Program-made: the position numbers and the translations under genes
Shown here: piece by piece, positions 26,932 through 36,014 of the stretch
How the letters are laid out: each line of letters opens with the position of its first letter
How positions within the stretch are numbered: the stretch's first letter is position 1
The notes under the pieces: model-generated
The model's input: only the letters and a program-made list of their open reading frames with translations
Database searches by the model: none
Told to the model about the DNA's origin: nothing
Assembly: GCA_947474065.1 (NCBI GenBank)
Contig: CANJHD010000003.1
Coordinates: 1-64,000, forward strand
Source: Planctomycetaceae bacterium
GTDB taxonomy: Bacteria > Planctomycetota > Phycisphaerae > Phycisphaerales > SM1A02
Length of the DNA: 64,000 nucleotides
Direction: 5' to 3'

Positions 26932-27831
26932 TTGCCGGAACTCCCGGAAATCGAAGTCTTACGCAACACCATCGCGCCCATCTTGGTGGGCCGAAGGCTG
27001 AGCGTTATGACCGTCGGGCCGCATGACATGCGCGCCCGGGGTTGTGGACGGGGTGAGGAGCTCTTGGTTCCGCGCGCATGGATGAATCGAACCGAGCTGC
27101 TTGATGGTTGCGTCATTCAGTCCATCGAGCGCCGTGGCAAACGGTTAGCCCTCTGCGCCACCGACGGTCGATGCTTAGTTGTCCAACTGGGAATGAGTGG
27201 TCAATTGGTTGCCGGTGCCAGTGCGGGCAGGTCACATCAGCATGTCACTTGGTCGATTACTAGCGCAAGTCCGCGTCGTAACGGCCATGCGCACATTCCC
27301 GTATTGGTGTTTCGTGATCCACGCCGGTTTGGTGGCTTAACCCCATACCAAACCAAAAAAGAACTTCATGAATCGTGGAAAGCGGAACTCGGGCCAGACG
27401 CGTTGACTGTGCAGGCCAGCGCTCTCCGTATTGCTTTGCGCGGGGCACGCGCCGTAAAGACCGCTCTCTTAGATCAAACTGTTGTTGCAGGTGTTGGAAA
27501 CATCTATGCCGATGAGTCACTACACATCGCTGGAATTGATCCACGAATTGCTTGTGATCGAGTTTCTGACTCCGACATCCAAAGACTCGCCGGAGCGATT
27601 CGGTTGATTCTGCGCCGCGCGGTCAAACATGGTGGTAGCACGCTTCGTGACTATCGCTCTGGCACAGGAAGCAAGGGTGCTGCACAGGCGCTACATGCCG
27701 TCTATGGGCACGCGGGTGAGCCATGTGGGTCTTGCTCGGAAACACTCCGCGGAACGCGCCTGGGCGGTCGTGCGACCGTGTGGTGTCCACGCTGTCAGCC
27801 AGGGACACGGTCAAAGAGATCTCTCACCTGA
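26932..27831 (+). CDS. mutM: Formamidopyrimidine-DNA glycosylase
   Basis: Base-excision repair enzyme that removes 8-oxoguanine and formamidopyrimidines. 299 residues. The family needs Pro as residue 2, exposed after Met removal, so the TTG at 26932 (Met-PELPEIEVLRN) must be the start rather than the upstream TTG 26923. Also visible: the catalytic Lys in ERRGKRLAL, VVQLGMSGQL, VFRDPRRFGGL, VVAGVGNIYADE, the KHGGSTLRDY loop and the C-terminal zinc finger CGSC-x16-CPRC. Divergent from moxR with a 22-bp gap; convergent with dnaA across 338 bp. Confidence 0.95.
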   Translation: MPELPEIEVLRNTIAPILVGRRLSVMTVGPHDMRARGCGRGEELLVPRAWMNRTELLDGCVIQSIERRGKRLALCATDGRCLVVQLGMSGQLVAGASAGRSHQHVTWSITSASPRRNGHAHIPVLVFRDPRRFGGLTPYQTKKELHESWKAELGPDALTVQASALRIALRGARAVKTALLDQTVVAGVGNIYADESLHIAGIDPRIACDRVSDSDIQRLAGAIRLILRRAVKHGGSTLRDYRSGTGSKGAAQALHAVYGHAGEPCGSCSETLRGTRLGGRATVWCPRCQPGTRSKRSLT

Positions 27832-28169
27832 ATCGCGTCGATACGACCGCATGACAGGGCTTGGAAAGAATGAACTCTTATATATTCCTCCCCCTAGTAA
27901 TGAGTCCTGTCAATAGGTGGACAAGTTTACAAACCGAATCGTAAACCACTGTCAGGCACACAGATACGACCAAAGTACCCCTGTGGTCGACTTGTCAACA
28001 CCGAGTCACAAGCGTTCTCTAACCCGCCATGTGTAGGGGGCTAGCGGTCACAACCAAGCGCCGGCCGACCAACAACCTTGCAAGTGGCCCAAACACAGTG
28101 TTATCGCCCCAGATACTCGTCACCAATCGTCAAGCAATCCACCACCACCCCACACGCGCGAACAATCAG
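27832..28169. other. 338-bp non-coding gap between mutM and dnaA; weak origin candidate
   Basis: No gene is seen. The stretch holds an AT-rich patch (TCTTATATATTC at ~27877-27888), an inverted repeat GTTTAC...GTAAAC around 27925-27946, and sequences distantly like DnaA boxes: TTGTCCACC (minus strand, 27916-27924) and TTGTCAACA (27992-28000), each two mismatches from TTATCCACA. TTATTCAGCAATAA near the dnaA stop is a small hairpin that could serve as terminator. Position beside dnaA makes an origin possible, but no box cluster is convincing. Confidence 0.3.
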
Positions 28170-29588
28170 TTATTCAGCAATAATCCGACGCTCAATCGAC
28201 TGTTCGATTCGCGTCACATCGCTCGATAACGCGGTATCGGTTTGTGTCTTTGCACCAACGGTTCGCACGGCGTGCATAACAGTTGTGTGGTCGCGACCAC
28301 CAAAGTAGCCGCCAATTTCTTCAAGTGAGAAACGCGTGTGTTTGCGAGCAAGCCACATACACACCTGCCTCGGAAGAGCAACACTCTTGTGTCGGCGCTT
28401 AGACATGAGCTCACTCAACTTGATGTCGTAGTAACGGGTAACCGCGTCAATGATCTGTTGGATAGTTGGTTGTGTTGAACCACCAGCAACATCAACCGGT
28501 CGACCATCTGCGAGCGCTTGTTTAGCCAACTCAAGTGTGATTGGAACACCATGAGCCATCGCGAGTCCGCGTAGGCGTGTAAGCGCACCCTCAAGCTCTC
28601 GAATATTTGAATCAAGTCGAGCAGCGATGTATGCAGGAACATCATCAGGCAACGACAATCCATGAAGCGCGGCCTTTGATTTCAAAATCTCAATACGCGT
28701 CTCATACGGCGGCCGATCAATACGCGCCACAAGCCCACAGTTGAAGCGGCTCACCAAGCGCTCTTCAAGATCAGGGATCTCTGATGGCGACGCGTCAGAA
28801 CTCAACACAATCTGTCGGCCACCCTGGTACAAGGCGTTGAAGGTGTGAAAGAACTCTTCTTGTGTCTGTTCGTGCTTTGAGAGAAAGTGAATGTCATCAA
28901 TCACCAGCATGTCGGCATTGCGAAAGCGGTGACGAAACTCCATCATTCGCCCAGCGCGCACTGCTTCATGAAACACGTCCATAAAGGTGCTACATGAGAT
29001 ATAGACAATTCGAGTAGTTGGGTCACGCCGCAACATCTCTTGACAAACAGCTTGCAGCAAATGGGTCTTCCCCATACCTATGCCCCCATGCACAAAGAAT
29101 GGGTTGTAAGCGCGGCCTGGTTTGGCCGCCACCGCTTGCGCGGCTGCGTGACCAAGGCGGTTGTTTGGACCAACTACAAATGTCTCAAATACATAGTCAG
29201 GGGATAACTGTATTTGTTCGTCAAATAGCGCCTCACCAGAGCCATTTGGGCCCACGGTGTTTGACGCCAACAAAGCCGCTTGATTCGCCGGAAGAATCAT
29301 CCGATCACCAACAAATTGCACTCCAATGAGTCGACCGGTTGCGGCACATGCAGCTTCGGTGAATTGAGGAACACAACAACGCTGCAAGTACGACAACCGC
29401 ACCGGCTCTGTCACCAACAAAGACAGATTTGCCCCATCAATTGCCACAACCTCAATTTGATCAAACCAATGGCGCTGAAGTTCACCATGGTGTTTACGGA
29501 TGTACTCAAATAGTTTCTCACGAACATCCGCGTTGGCCAACAAAGTGGCTCGGGAAGAGGTGTCACGTGTTGTGGTTCGCGTGGCCAT
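28170..29588 (-). CDS. dnaA: Chromosomal replication initiator protein DnaA
   Basis: Binds DnaA boxes and melts the origin. 472 residues from ATG 29588 (the frame is open to 29678 but the extra residues have no similarity). Domain I ~15-90, short linker, AAA+ domain with Walker A GGIGMGKTHLL (168-178) and Walker B MLVIDDIHFL (227-236), and DNA-binding domain IV with the signature GGYFGGRDHTTVMHAVRTV near residue 430. GGAG lies 11 bases before the start. The 251 bp upstream carry direct repeats. No dnaN is in the window, so the classical dnaA-dnaN order is absent. Confidence 0.96.
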   Translation of the reverse strand: MATRTTTRDTSSRATLLANADVREKLFEYIRKHHGELQRHWFDQIEVVAIDGANLSLLVTEPVRLSYLQRCCVPQFTEAACAATGRLIGVQFVGDRMILPANQAALLASNTVGPNGSGEALFDEQIQLSPDYVFETFVVGPNNRLGHAAAQAVAAKPGRAYNPFFVHGGIGMGKTHLLQAVCQEMLRRDPTTRIVYISCSTFMDVFHEAVRAGRMMEFRHRFRNADMLVIDDIHFLSKHEQTQEEFFHTFNALYQGGRQIVLSSDASPSEIPDLEERLVSRFNCGLVARIDRPPYETRIEILKSKAALHGLSLPDDVPAYIAARLDSNIRELEGALTRLRGLAMAHGVPITLELAKQALADGRPVDVAGGSTQPTIQQIIDAVTRYYDIKLSELMSKRRHKSVALPRQVCMWLARKHTRFSLEEIGGYFGGRDHTTVMHAVRTVGAKTQTDTALSSDVTRIEQSIERRIIAE

Positions 29589-29839
29589 GATCAGTAACGC
29601 TCCAAATAGTTTCAAGACACACCGACGCGTACACAACCCATTGACACCATCACGGTGCAACTCGAACTTCCTACCCAAGTTTCAAACACACATCCAGTCG
29701 GTGCAACAGCACAGAAACAGAGTGTGAACAAAGACAAACCAACACCATATTGTTGCGCACGGAGAGATTGCCCACCACGCCGCGCTATCAAAGCGGGCGC
29801 ACTTTAGACCACATTCCCCCGACCGTCAACCACACAGAA
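29589..29839. promoter_or_regulatory. dnaA upstream region with two pairs of direct repeats
   Basis: AGTTTCAAGACACAC (29608-29622) recurs as AGTTTCAAACACACA (29678-29692), and CGGTGCAAC occurs at 29653-29661 and 29699-29707. A TTGTTCACA-like 9-mer on the minus strand (about 29725-29733) resembles a relaxed DnaA box. These could regulate dnaA; no clear -35/-10 pair was found. Confidence 0.35.
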
Positions 29840-30868
29840 CTACAAATCTTTTTCAAGATGTTCTGCTGTTATCTCGGGTGATGCTGCTGGGCAATCAGAC
29901 AGCGTGTTAAAAAATTCCCCGGCTGTTGTAGGACTATTTTGCACTTTTGAATTTCCATCAATATTTTCAAAGGCTGCCACTTGATTTTCATAACGCACAC
30001 GATTTGATCGGTGATCCATCAGCAGGTGAACGTGTTGTGCTCGCTCCGGTCCAGCAATAGCTTCAATGCGCTCGCGAGCAAACGGAATCAACGTGCGTCG
30101 CGAAACATGACCAATGATGATGTCACGCGCGGTCCACGCCTCTAGTAACGGCCGCAAATCTTCAACATGAATGTGCTTTCCGACTTTCGCGCGGTCGCGG
30201 TGCTCTTCTTCAAAGAAGGTGCACTCAGTAATGACTACCTGCGCATTACGGAATTCATCGCGAAACAGGAAATCACCAATTTCAGTGTCGCCAGTGTAGG
30301 CAACAAGCGGAATTTCAATTGTCTTGGTGATTTCCACACCCTGCCCACGCAATTCACGCAGTCGATCTTGAGACACACCACGAAATTCATCGCGTAGTTT
30401 GCTTCGTCGCTCAATTACAACAAATGCCAAAGCGGGCGTGGTGTGACTCACCTCAATCGCGCGGACAAACATGTTTGGGCGCAATTGGTATTCAGAATCG
30501 GGCTCAATAGGAACAATCTCGTGCGGCGTGTGTTGTCGCTCAAGATCAATCCACGACGCCATCATTCTGCGCACGGGCTCAACCATTTTTGGGTGCACCA
30601 GACAGCGCGCGGTCCCAGGCATCTTTTGGAATGCCCGTTGGCTGAACCAATACGGCAAACCAGCGACATGATCCATATGTGTGTGGCTCAAAGCCACTGT
30701 TGGTGACGCCAACACTGGTCTTGGGCAAAGACCAATATCGAACACCAAATCTAATTCTGGAACATGAACAACAGCCTGCTCACCGGCGACAGAAACACCC
30801 TGAATGCGGAATGGAGCAGAGTAGATATAACCAAGTCGGGCCTCTTGCGGAGGCATACGCGGAACCAT
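29840..30868 (-). CDS. RNase Z-like metallo-beta-lactamase-fold hydrolase
   Basis: A 342-residue protein with the metal-binding motif ALSHTHMDHVAGLPYW (HxHxDH), a later Asp in AYTGDTEIGDF, and His in IIGHVSRR, arranged as in RNase Z-type proteins that trim tRNA 3' ends. The strong AGAGGAGA (minus strand, 30883-30876), 8 bases before ATG 30868, fixes the start and excludes the ATG at 30952. The C-terminal ~50 residues after HLLMDHRSNRVRY are variable. Upstream of dnaA on the same strand. Assignment to RNase Z rather than another MBL subfamily is likely but not proven. Confidence 0.72.
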   Translation of the reverse strand: MVPRMPPQEARLGYIYSAPFRIQGVSVAGEQAVVHVPELDLVFDIGLCPRPVLASPTVALSHTHMDHVAGLPYWFSQRAFQKMPGTARCLVHPKMVEPVRRMMASWIDLERQHTPHEIVPIEPDSEYQLRPNMFVRAIEVSHTTPALAFVVIERRSKLRDEFRGVSQDRLRELRGQGVEITKTIEIPLVAYTGDTEIGDFLFRDEFRNAQVVITECTFFEEEHRDRAKVGKHIHVEDLRPLLEAWTARDIIIGHVSRRTLIPFARERIEAIAGPERAQHVHLLMDHRSNRVRYENQVAAFENIDGNSKVQNSPTTAGEFFNTLSDCPAASPEITAEHLEKDL

Positions 30869-31043
30869 GCTGGAATCTCCTCTCACAGCGCTTCCGCGCG
30901 GCGGGGTGTAAGTGCGAACGGTGGAGTCTAATAGGTATTGGCTGAATTCCAAGGTGCCAACAGTTCAATCTGTAAATTTTGACAAATCCCGTAAACTTTC
31001 GGTTGGAGTTCTTACAGTGAATCCAACTATCACTTGGTCTTAA

Positions 31044-31361
31044 ATGCGCTTATCAAGCGACCAAACAACACTCCGCAGCGAGTTCGCCGATGACCCCGAC
31101 ATGCTTGGGATCGTCGCACTGTTTATTCATGAATTGCCGCAGCGTTTAGCCGCTATGCACACAGCACTCGCGGCATCTGATCGTGAGCAATTGGGCATGC
31201 TCGCGCACCAACTAAAGGGGGCTGCCGGGGGTTATGGGTTTCCAAAGTTAGGGGAAGCCGCAGCGCTTGTTGACCAGGCAATCAAAGACCGCAATGACGA
31301 TAATGTTGTCCGCAGCAGGGTTGGAATGTTGGCAGCTGTGGCGGCTCGGATTCGACCTTAA
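31044..31361 (+). CDS. Hpt domain phosphotransfer protein
   Basis: A 105-residue stand-alone histidine phosphotransfer protein. The phospho-acceptor His55 lies in LAHQLKGAAGGYGF, the usual H-x-L-K-G-(A/S) motif; the remainder is the expected four-helix bundle. It would pass phosphate between a hybrid kinase and a response regulator. The gene for a receiver-GGDEF protein follows 27 bp downstream and is a natural partner (inference). No Shine-Dalgarno is seen before ATG 31044. Confidence 0.85.
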   Translation: MRLSSDQTTLRSEFADDPDMLGIVALFIHELPQRLAAMHTALAASDREQLGMLAHQLKGAAGGYGFPKLGEAAALVDQAIKDRNDDNVVRSRVGMLAAVAARIRP

Positions 31362-31388
31362 TAAAAAATACGTGCGAAAAAGCTACCA

Positions 31389-32357
31389 GTGCCGAGTAAC
31401 CAAAATTCTGTCCCCCCTCCCATGACGGCACTCCCCTCGGGTCTTCCCAAGGTGCTTGCGATTGACGATTCGGTGTTGATTCACCGGTTGTTGCAAGTGC
31501 GCCTGCAATACGAGCAGATCGAGTTGTTTGGTGCCACAAGCGCTGAGGTTGGAATCAAAATGGCGCAGGAACTCCGCCCCGATGTTGTTCTGCTCGACAT
31601 TGATCTTGATGTTAAAAAACAAGGTATGGATGGATTTGGCGTTCTACAGGTGTTTAAGTCGGATGTCGACTTACAAGACATCTCGGTCATCTTCATCTCA
31701 GCAACAGCGAGTATGGAAGATCGCGTACGAGCACTTGATTTAGGCGCCAGTGACTTTGTAGCCAAACCATTCGAGGTTGTTGAACTACAAGCACGCGTAC
31801 GCAGTGCGCTCCGTGTGCAACACCTTGTGAAGATGTTGGCACAGAAGGCACAAGTCGACGGACTTACCGGTTTATGGAATCGAACATACTTCGATCGAAG
31901 ACTTTCACAAGAAGTGGGCGAAGCAGTTCGTCACCACCGTTCTTTGTCACTTGTGATGTGTGATATCGACGGTTTCAAGAAACTCAATGACGAGCGCGGC
32001 CACCCATTTGGAGACAAGGTGCTTGAGCGCCTCTCTAAGATTCTTCAATCTGGCCGTGGTAGCGACATAGCTTGCCGCTATGGCGGTGAGGAGTTTGGAA
32101 TTATTCTGCCAAACACGGTTGGTTCAGAGGCGGTTGAGGTGGCGGATAGATACCGCCGCGCCATTGAGCAAGAGGTTTGGCCAACCATGCCAGGAACAGT
32201 GATTACCGCGAGTTTTGGTGTTGCAGACGTATTCGCACTGACTGGCACCCCTACTCCAGAAGACTTTATTTCCGCAGCAGACACAGCCTTGTATCGAGCG
32301 AAACAGAATGGGCGCAACCGAGTTGAGGCCACTGCTATGACGCCGCTCCTGGGGTAA
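31389..32357 (+). CDS. Response regulator with diguanylate cyclase (REC-GGDEF) domain
   Basis: A PleD-like regulator of 322 residues that makes cyclic di-GMP. The receiver domain (~20-140) has the acidic pair IDD and the phospho-acceptor Asp70 in VVLLDID, plus Lys in FVAKPFE. The cyclase domain (~160-320) has the active-site GGEEF in CRYGGEEFGIIL, and the inhibitory RxxD site (RGSD) exactly five residues before it, so product inhibition is expected. Start: GTG 31389, with ATG 31422 as an alternative. Probably cotranscribed with the Hpt gene; recO begins 4 bp after its stop. Confidence 0.92.
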   Translation: MPSNQNSVPPPMTALPSGLPKVLAIDDSVLIHRLLQVRLQYEQIELFGATSAEVGIKMAQELRPDVVLLDIDLDVKKQGMDGFGVLQVFKSDVDLQDISVIFISATASMEDRVRALDLGASDFVAKPFEVVELQARVRSALRVQHLVKMLAQKAQVDGLTGLWNRTYFDRRLSQEVGEAVRHHRSLSLVMCDIDGFKKLNDERGHPFGDKVLERLSKILQSGRGSDIACRYGGEEFGIILPNTVGSEAVEVADRYRRAIEQEVWPTMPGTVITASFGVADVFALTGTPTPEDFISAADTALYRAKQNGRNRVEATAMTPLLG

Positions 32358-32361
32358 ATCC

Positions 32362-33102
32362 ATGGGCACCACGCACGATCAGGGTGTCTGTATTCGACAA
32401 TGGGATTTCAGTGAAACCAGCCAGACAGTTAGCCTGTTTGGCAGATCGCTCGGTGTTGTGCGCGGACTCGCTAAGGGTGCGCGTCGCGAACGCGGCGCCT
32501 TTGATGGCGGGTTCGACTTACTTTCTCGCGGTGAGTTTGGCGCGATTATCAAATCAAATCGAGATCTAGCAACACTCACAGAGTGGGATCTCTTAGAGGT
32601 CTTTCCACGCCTGCGTACAGACCTAGTAGCCAATCAAACAGCTTTCTACATGGCAGATCTTGTTGGCAAGATGCTGCAACCAGAGGACCCCCACCCAGTG
32701 TTGTTTGATTGCTTTGTTGATTCACTTAGAACGATCGGCGCAGCGCGATCATCAGAGGAACCACCACCAGATGGGGCTGGTTCACTTCTAATATTCCAAT
32801 CAACACTATTAGCCGAAACAGGCTACAGACCACGAATCACCACCGACACACCTGGCGATATTCTTGAGTTCGCACCAGCAGTTGGTGGTGTTCTTCAAGT
32901 AGGCGAAACAACAGATGGTCCGCGGTGGAAAGTCCGCAGGGGCACTATCGAGTGCATCGCGGCGATCGATGCAAAGCAACCACATAACACAGCAACAATA
33001 ACAGTTGATCGAGCAAATCGATTGTTAGCTGCATATACACGTCATGTATTAGGCGCCGAACCAGCAACTATGCACGCAGTATTTGGCAAGTCATCAGGTT
33101 GA
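32362..33102 (+). CDS. recO: DNA repair protein RecO
   Basis: A 246-residue recombination mediator that works with RecR to load RecA. The N-terminal OB-fold (GVCIRQWDFSETSQTVSLFGRSLGVVRGLAKGARRERG) is typical, followed by the helical domain (FYMADLVGKMLQPEDPHPVLFDCF, LLIFQSTLLAETGYRP). The four Cys of the usual RecO zinc finger are missing from the segment after TGYRPRI, as in several other bacteria. It follows the GGDEF gene by 4 bp and overlaps the convergent M16 peptidase gene by 9 bp at the 3' ends. Confidence 0.85.
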   Translation: MGTTHDQGVCIRQWDFSETSQTVSLFGRSLGVVRGLAKGARRERGAFDGGFDLLSRGEFGAIIKSNRDLATLTEWDLLEVFPRLRTDLVANQTAFYMADLVGKMLQPEDPHPVLFDCFVDSLRTIGAARSSEEPPPDGAGSLLIFQSTLLAETGYRPRITTDTPGDILEFAPAVGGVLQVGETTDGPRWKVRRGTIECIAAIDAKQPHNTATITVDRANRLLAAYTRHVLGAEPATMHAVFGKSSG

Positions 33103-34341
33103 ACAAACAGCAGTCTCAGGAACCACCTGTGCTCGCAGTGTTGGTCGCAATGGGAAATCGCGAGCCACAGACAGTAGGTCTTCGACCGTCAAGCTTTCAA
33201 TTTGTGCCAGCTCTTCCTCAAGCGACGCATATGCGCCTCGGTAAAGCCAGACTGACCCAAGCCGACGCATTCGTCCATCTGGACGCTCACCAGCAATCGC
33301 TACAGCGGTAGCAATCTTTGCGCGGGCATTAGCTAGTTCTTTCTTAGAGATCGCCGTGCACACGCGTTCAAGTTCGGTGCGAACTATCTCGTCGACACGC
33401 GCGACATTGTCGGGGCTGCAAGCCACATAAACCACATACTCACCAATACCATCATGACCGTCGAATTGCGCCTGCGCTTCTTCGGCGATACCAGTTTCTA
33501 CTAAGGCCCAATACAGGCGCGAACCCTCAGAATCACCAAGGATTTGCGCCAACATTGCCGCCGCGTATCGACGCGGATCTTGTACCGAGGGCGCAGGGCA
33601 TAACCAAGCAAGGTAAGCCCGATTTGCTTGTTTCATAGGAACCATGACGCGTTCTTCATGGGTGTGGAACGGGGGATGGGTTCGGGAAACCTCACCACGC
33701 TGCCATGATCCACAACAAGCTTGGACCTGCTCAACAAGTTTGTCAAAGTCCAAAGCACCAGCAGCACAGACCACAGTGTTTGACGCGCAGTAGCGACGAT
33801 CAAAGTACGACTGCATTTGCTCACGCGTGAGCGCACCAACGGTTTCACGGGTTCCAAGAACACGGTGTCCTAACGGGTGTGCGCCAAAGAACCTCTCGTT
33901 GGCGTGCTCCCAGAGTCGCCAAAATGGGTTGTCGTCATACATTGCAATCTCTTCGAGGATCACACCCTTTTCTTCGTCAAAGTCCGCCTGGCGGAGCGAC
34001 GGCCGAAGAATGTCTGCAATAATCGCGGTGGCCTCCATAAGTTTCTCAGGAAGGACATGCGCGTGAAAGGCCGTCAGTTCACCAGTGGTGAATGCGTTGT
34101 GGCTTGAGCCAATACGGTCAAAGTCACGGTTGACGTCATCAGCGGTTCGACGCTCTGTCCCCTTAAAAACCATGTGCTCTAAGAAGTGACTTACACCCAT
34201 CAATTCGCGCGGCTCGTCTCGGGCACCAGTTTTCACAAAGAAGCCCACCGCCGCAGTGTGCGACTCTGAGCTGGTTTCAGCGATCACCGTCAAACCGTTG
34301 TCGAGCACTGCGTGCCGAAATTCAAACGCCATAAATGGCAT
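33094..34341 (-). CDS. M16 family zinc metallopeptidase
   Basis: A 415-residue protein of the insulinase/processing-peptidase family. The inverted zinc motif is present (SHFLEHMVFKG, HxxEH), with the third ligand Glu in EEKGVILEEIAMYDD, and the C-terminal M16 half (~185-415) including RRLGSVWLYRG follows. No signal peptide, so cytoplasmic or exported by other means. Starts: ATG 34341 (AAGAAG upstream) or ATG 34332 (AGGA at 8 bases). Its 3' end overlaps recO. Confidence 0.9.
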   Translation of the reverse strand: MPFMAFEFRHAVLDNGLTVIAETSSESHTAAVGFFVKTGARDEPRELMGVSHFLEHMVFKGTERRTADDVNRDFDRIGSSHNAFTTGELTAFHAHVLPEKLMEATAIIADILRPSLRQADFDEEKGVILEEIAMYDDNPFWRLWEHANERFFGAHPLGHRVLGTRETVGALTREQMQSYFDRRYCASNTVVCAAGALDFDKLVEQVQACCGSWQRGEVSRTHPPFHTHEERVMVPMKQANRAYLAWLCPAPSVQDPRRYAAAMLAQILGDSEGSRLYWALVETGIAEEAQAQFDGHDGIGEYVVYVACSPDNVARVDEIVRTELERVCTAISKKELANARAKIATAVAIAGERPDGRMRRLGSVWLYRGAYASLEEELAQIESLTVEDLLSVARDFPLRPTLRAQVVPETAVCST

Positions 34342-34506
34342 CCTAGGGCTTCTTTGCGGCAACCCCACGCCCTAACGGGCATTTATCACACCAAGGACAT
34401 GTGGGTGGATGGTTTTGAGACATTACAGGCGGCACAGACCGAACATTTGTGCAGTTTGACCCGTTGAACCATTGAACAGGGGTCCTTTGAAACGGAGACT
34501 CTCAGC

Positions 34507-34848
34507 ATGGACAACCCACGCCAACGCTCACATGTCCGTCGGGATAGCGCATTTCTTGATTCGATTGAGCGCCGTGATATGGGGCGCCGAAACAATCTAG
34601 GTGAGTTCGTGATGTTTTGGCACCACGACCCGGCTGATTTATGTCGGTACGTGACGCTTGACCTGAGTAATACCGGCGCCCGATTGCGTACAGATACACC
34701 ACTTCCAGAAGGAATGACAGGTGTTGCAATGAGTGCTCGATCTTCCGATGAACAGATAGAGCGAACCGTCATGGTTGTCTGGTCACGGAGTATTCGTGAT
34801 TCCGATGGCAATACAACTCACCACGAGGCGGGTCTTCGATTTATTTGA
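34507..34848 (+). CDS. PilZ domain protein (putative c-di-GMP receptor)
   Basis: A 113-residue single-domain protein. The two PilZ signatures are visible in order: RxxxR (RDMGR, residues ~23-27) and DxSxxG (DLSNTG, ~57-62), followed by strands as in the family (VMVVWSR). It should bind cyclic di-GMP. GGAG lies 9 bases before ATG 34507. A diguanylate cyclase gene lies 2.1 kb upstream. The effector target is unknown. Confidence 0.78.
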   Translation: MDNPRQRSHVRRDSAFLDSIERRDMGRRNNLGEFVMFWHHDPADLCRYVTLDLSNTGARLRTDTPLPEGMTGVAMSARSSDEQIERTVMVVWSRSIRDSDGNTTHHEAGLRFI

Positions 34849-34877
34849 CGGGCACCATTGATGCCGACATCCATTCC

Positions 34878-35930
34878 TCACACGACATGTGCAAGTTGGT
34901 CAGCTTGCTCTTCGGCGTGGTAGCTAGAGCGGACCAAGGGTCCACTTTCACACACCAAGAACCCGCGGTTAAGCGCTTCTTGTTTGAACACCGCAAATTG
35001 ATCCGGGTGAACCCATCGATCAATTGGTAAATGATTGCGCGTTGGTTGCAGATATTGACCAATCGTCAAGATGTCTGCCTTACTTGCAGCACGAATATCA
35101 TCCATAAGCGTGAGAACCTCTTCATCACGCTCGCCAATACCAACCATAACACCAGTCTTTGTTACCAAACCATTTGCCTTAAATTGCCCTAAAACAGCCA
35201 AACTCCGTTGGTACTTCGCTTGTGGCCGCACAGCTGGGTGCATGCGATACACGGTCTCCATGTTGTGTGAAAGAATTTCAGGGCGAGCATCGCAAATCAT
35301 TTGAATTGCACGCTCGTCACCGAGAAAGTCACCCACCAAACACTCAACGCTCATTCCTGGGCACGCTTGGTGTACAGCACGAATGGTCTCCGCCCAAATC
35401 GCTGCGCCACCATCAGGCAACTCATCGCGATTAACACTCGTGATGACTACATGCTTTAGTTTCATCAAAGCCAAACTCTCAGCCACACGACGTGGCTCAT
35501 CCACGTCCAAAGCGGCTGGACGGCCGGTCTTTACATTACAAAATCCACACGAGCGCGTGCATGTATCCCCCAAGATCATGATCGTCGCCGTACCGCGACT
35601 CCAACACTCACCCATATTGGGGCAACTCGCTTCTTGGCACACCGTATGTAGACGATGCTCAGTAATGATTCCTTTGAGGCGCTCGTACCCGGCGCCCCCA
35701 GGAACGCGCGCGCGCAACCAGCTTGGCTTGCGGCCAATAAGGCTGTGTTGTGGTGCACCATCATTGTTGTTCAGAACCATGCCACTCAAACTCACCAATG
35801 CGGGACCAACACCGCGTGCAGTATCCCCACCAAGCGGACGTGGATGGCGCGCGAGAGTACGAGCCACCGCGTCTGGCGAAACACTAAGCGGCATATGTTC
35901 AGGAGTTGGCGAACCGTCGTGTGTGTTCAT
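34878..35930 (-). CDS. lipA: Lipoyl synthase
   Basis: Radical SAM enzyme that inserts two sulfurs into protein-bound octanoate to make lipoate. Both iron-sulfur clusters are represented: the auxiliary cluster CQEASCPNMGEC and the SAM cluster CTRSCGFC, plus the C-terminal RSSYHAEE that ligates the auxiliary cluster. The start is uncertain: ATG 35930 gives 350 residues with a Pro-rich N-terminal tail; ATG 35780 gives 300 residues and starts nearer the family's usual homology (RKPSWLRARVPGG). lipB is not in the window. Confidence 0.93.
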   Translation of the reverse strand: MNTHDGSPTPEHMPLSVSPDAVARTLARHPRPLGGDTARGVGPALVSLSGMVLNNNDGAPQHSLIGRKPSWLRARVPGGAGYERLKGIITEHRLHTVCQEASCPNMGECWSRGTATIMILGDTCTRSCGFCNVKTGRPAALDVDEPRRVAESLALMKLKHVVITSVNRDELPDGGAAIWAETIRAVHQACPGMSVECLVGDFLGDERAIQMICDARPEILSHNMETVYRMHPAVRPQAKYQRSLAVLGQFKANGLVTKTGVMVGIGERDEEVLTLMDDIRAASKADILTIGQYLQPTRNHLPIDRWVHPDQFAVFKQEALNRGFLVCESGPLVRSSYHAEEQADQLAHVV

Positions 35931-36014
35931 GTGAATTCGACAGTGTAGGAGGCATGGCAACAACAGCCAACACACACTAAATACCACAGCCTGAACCAAC
36001 ATACAGAGCAGTGA

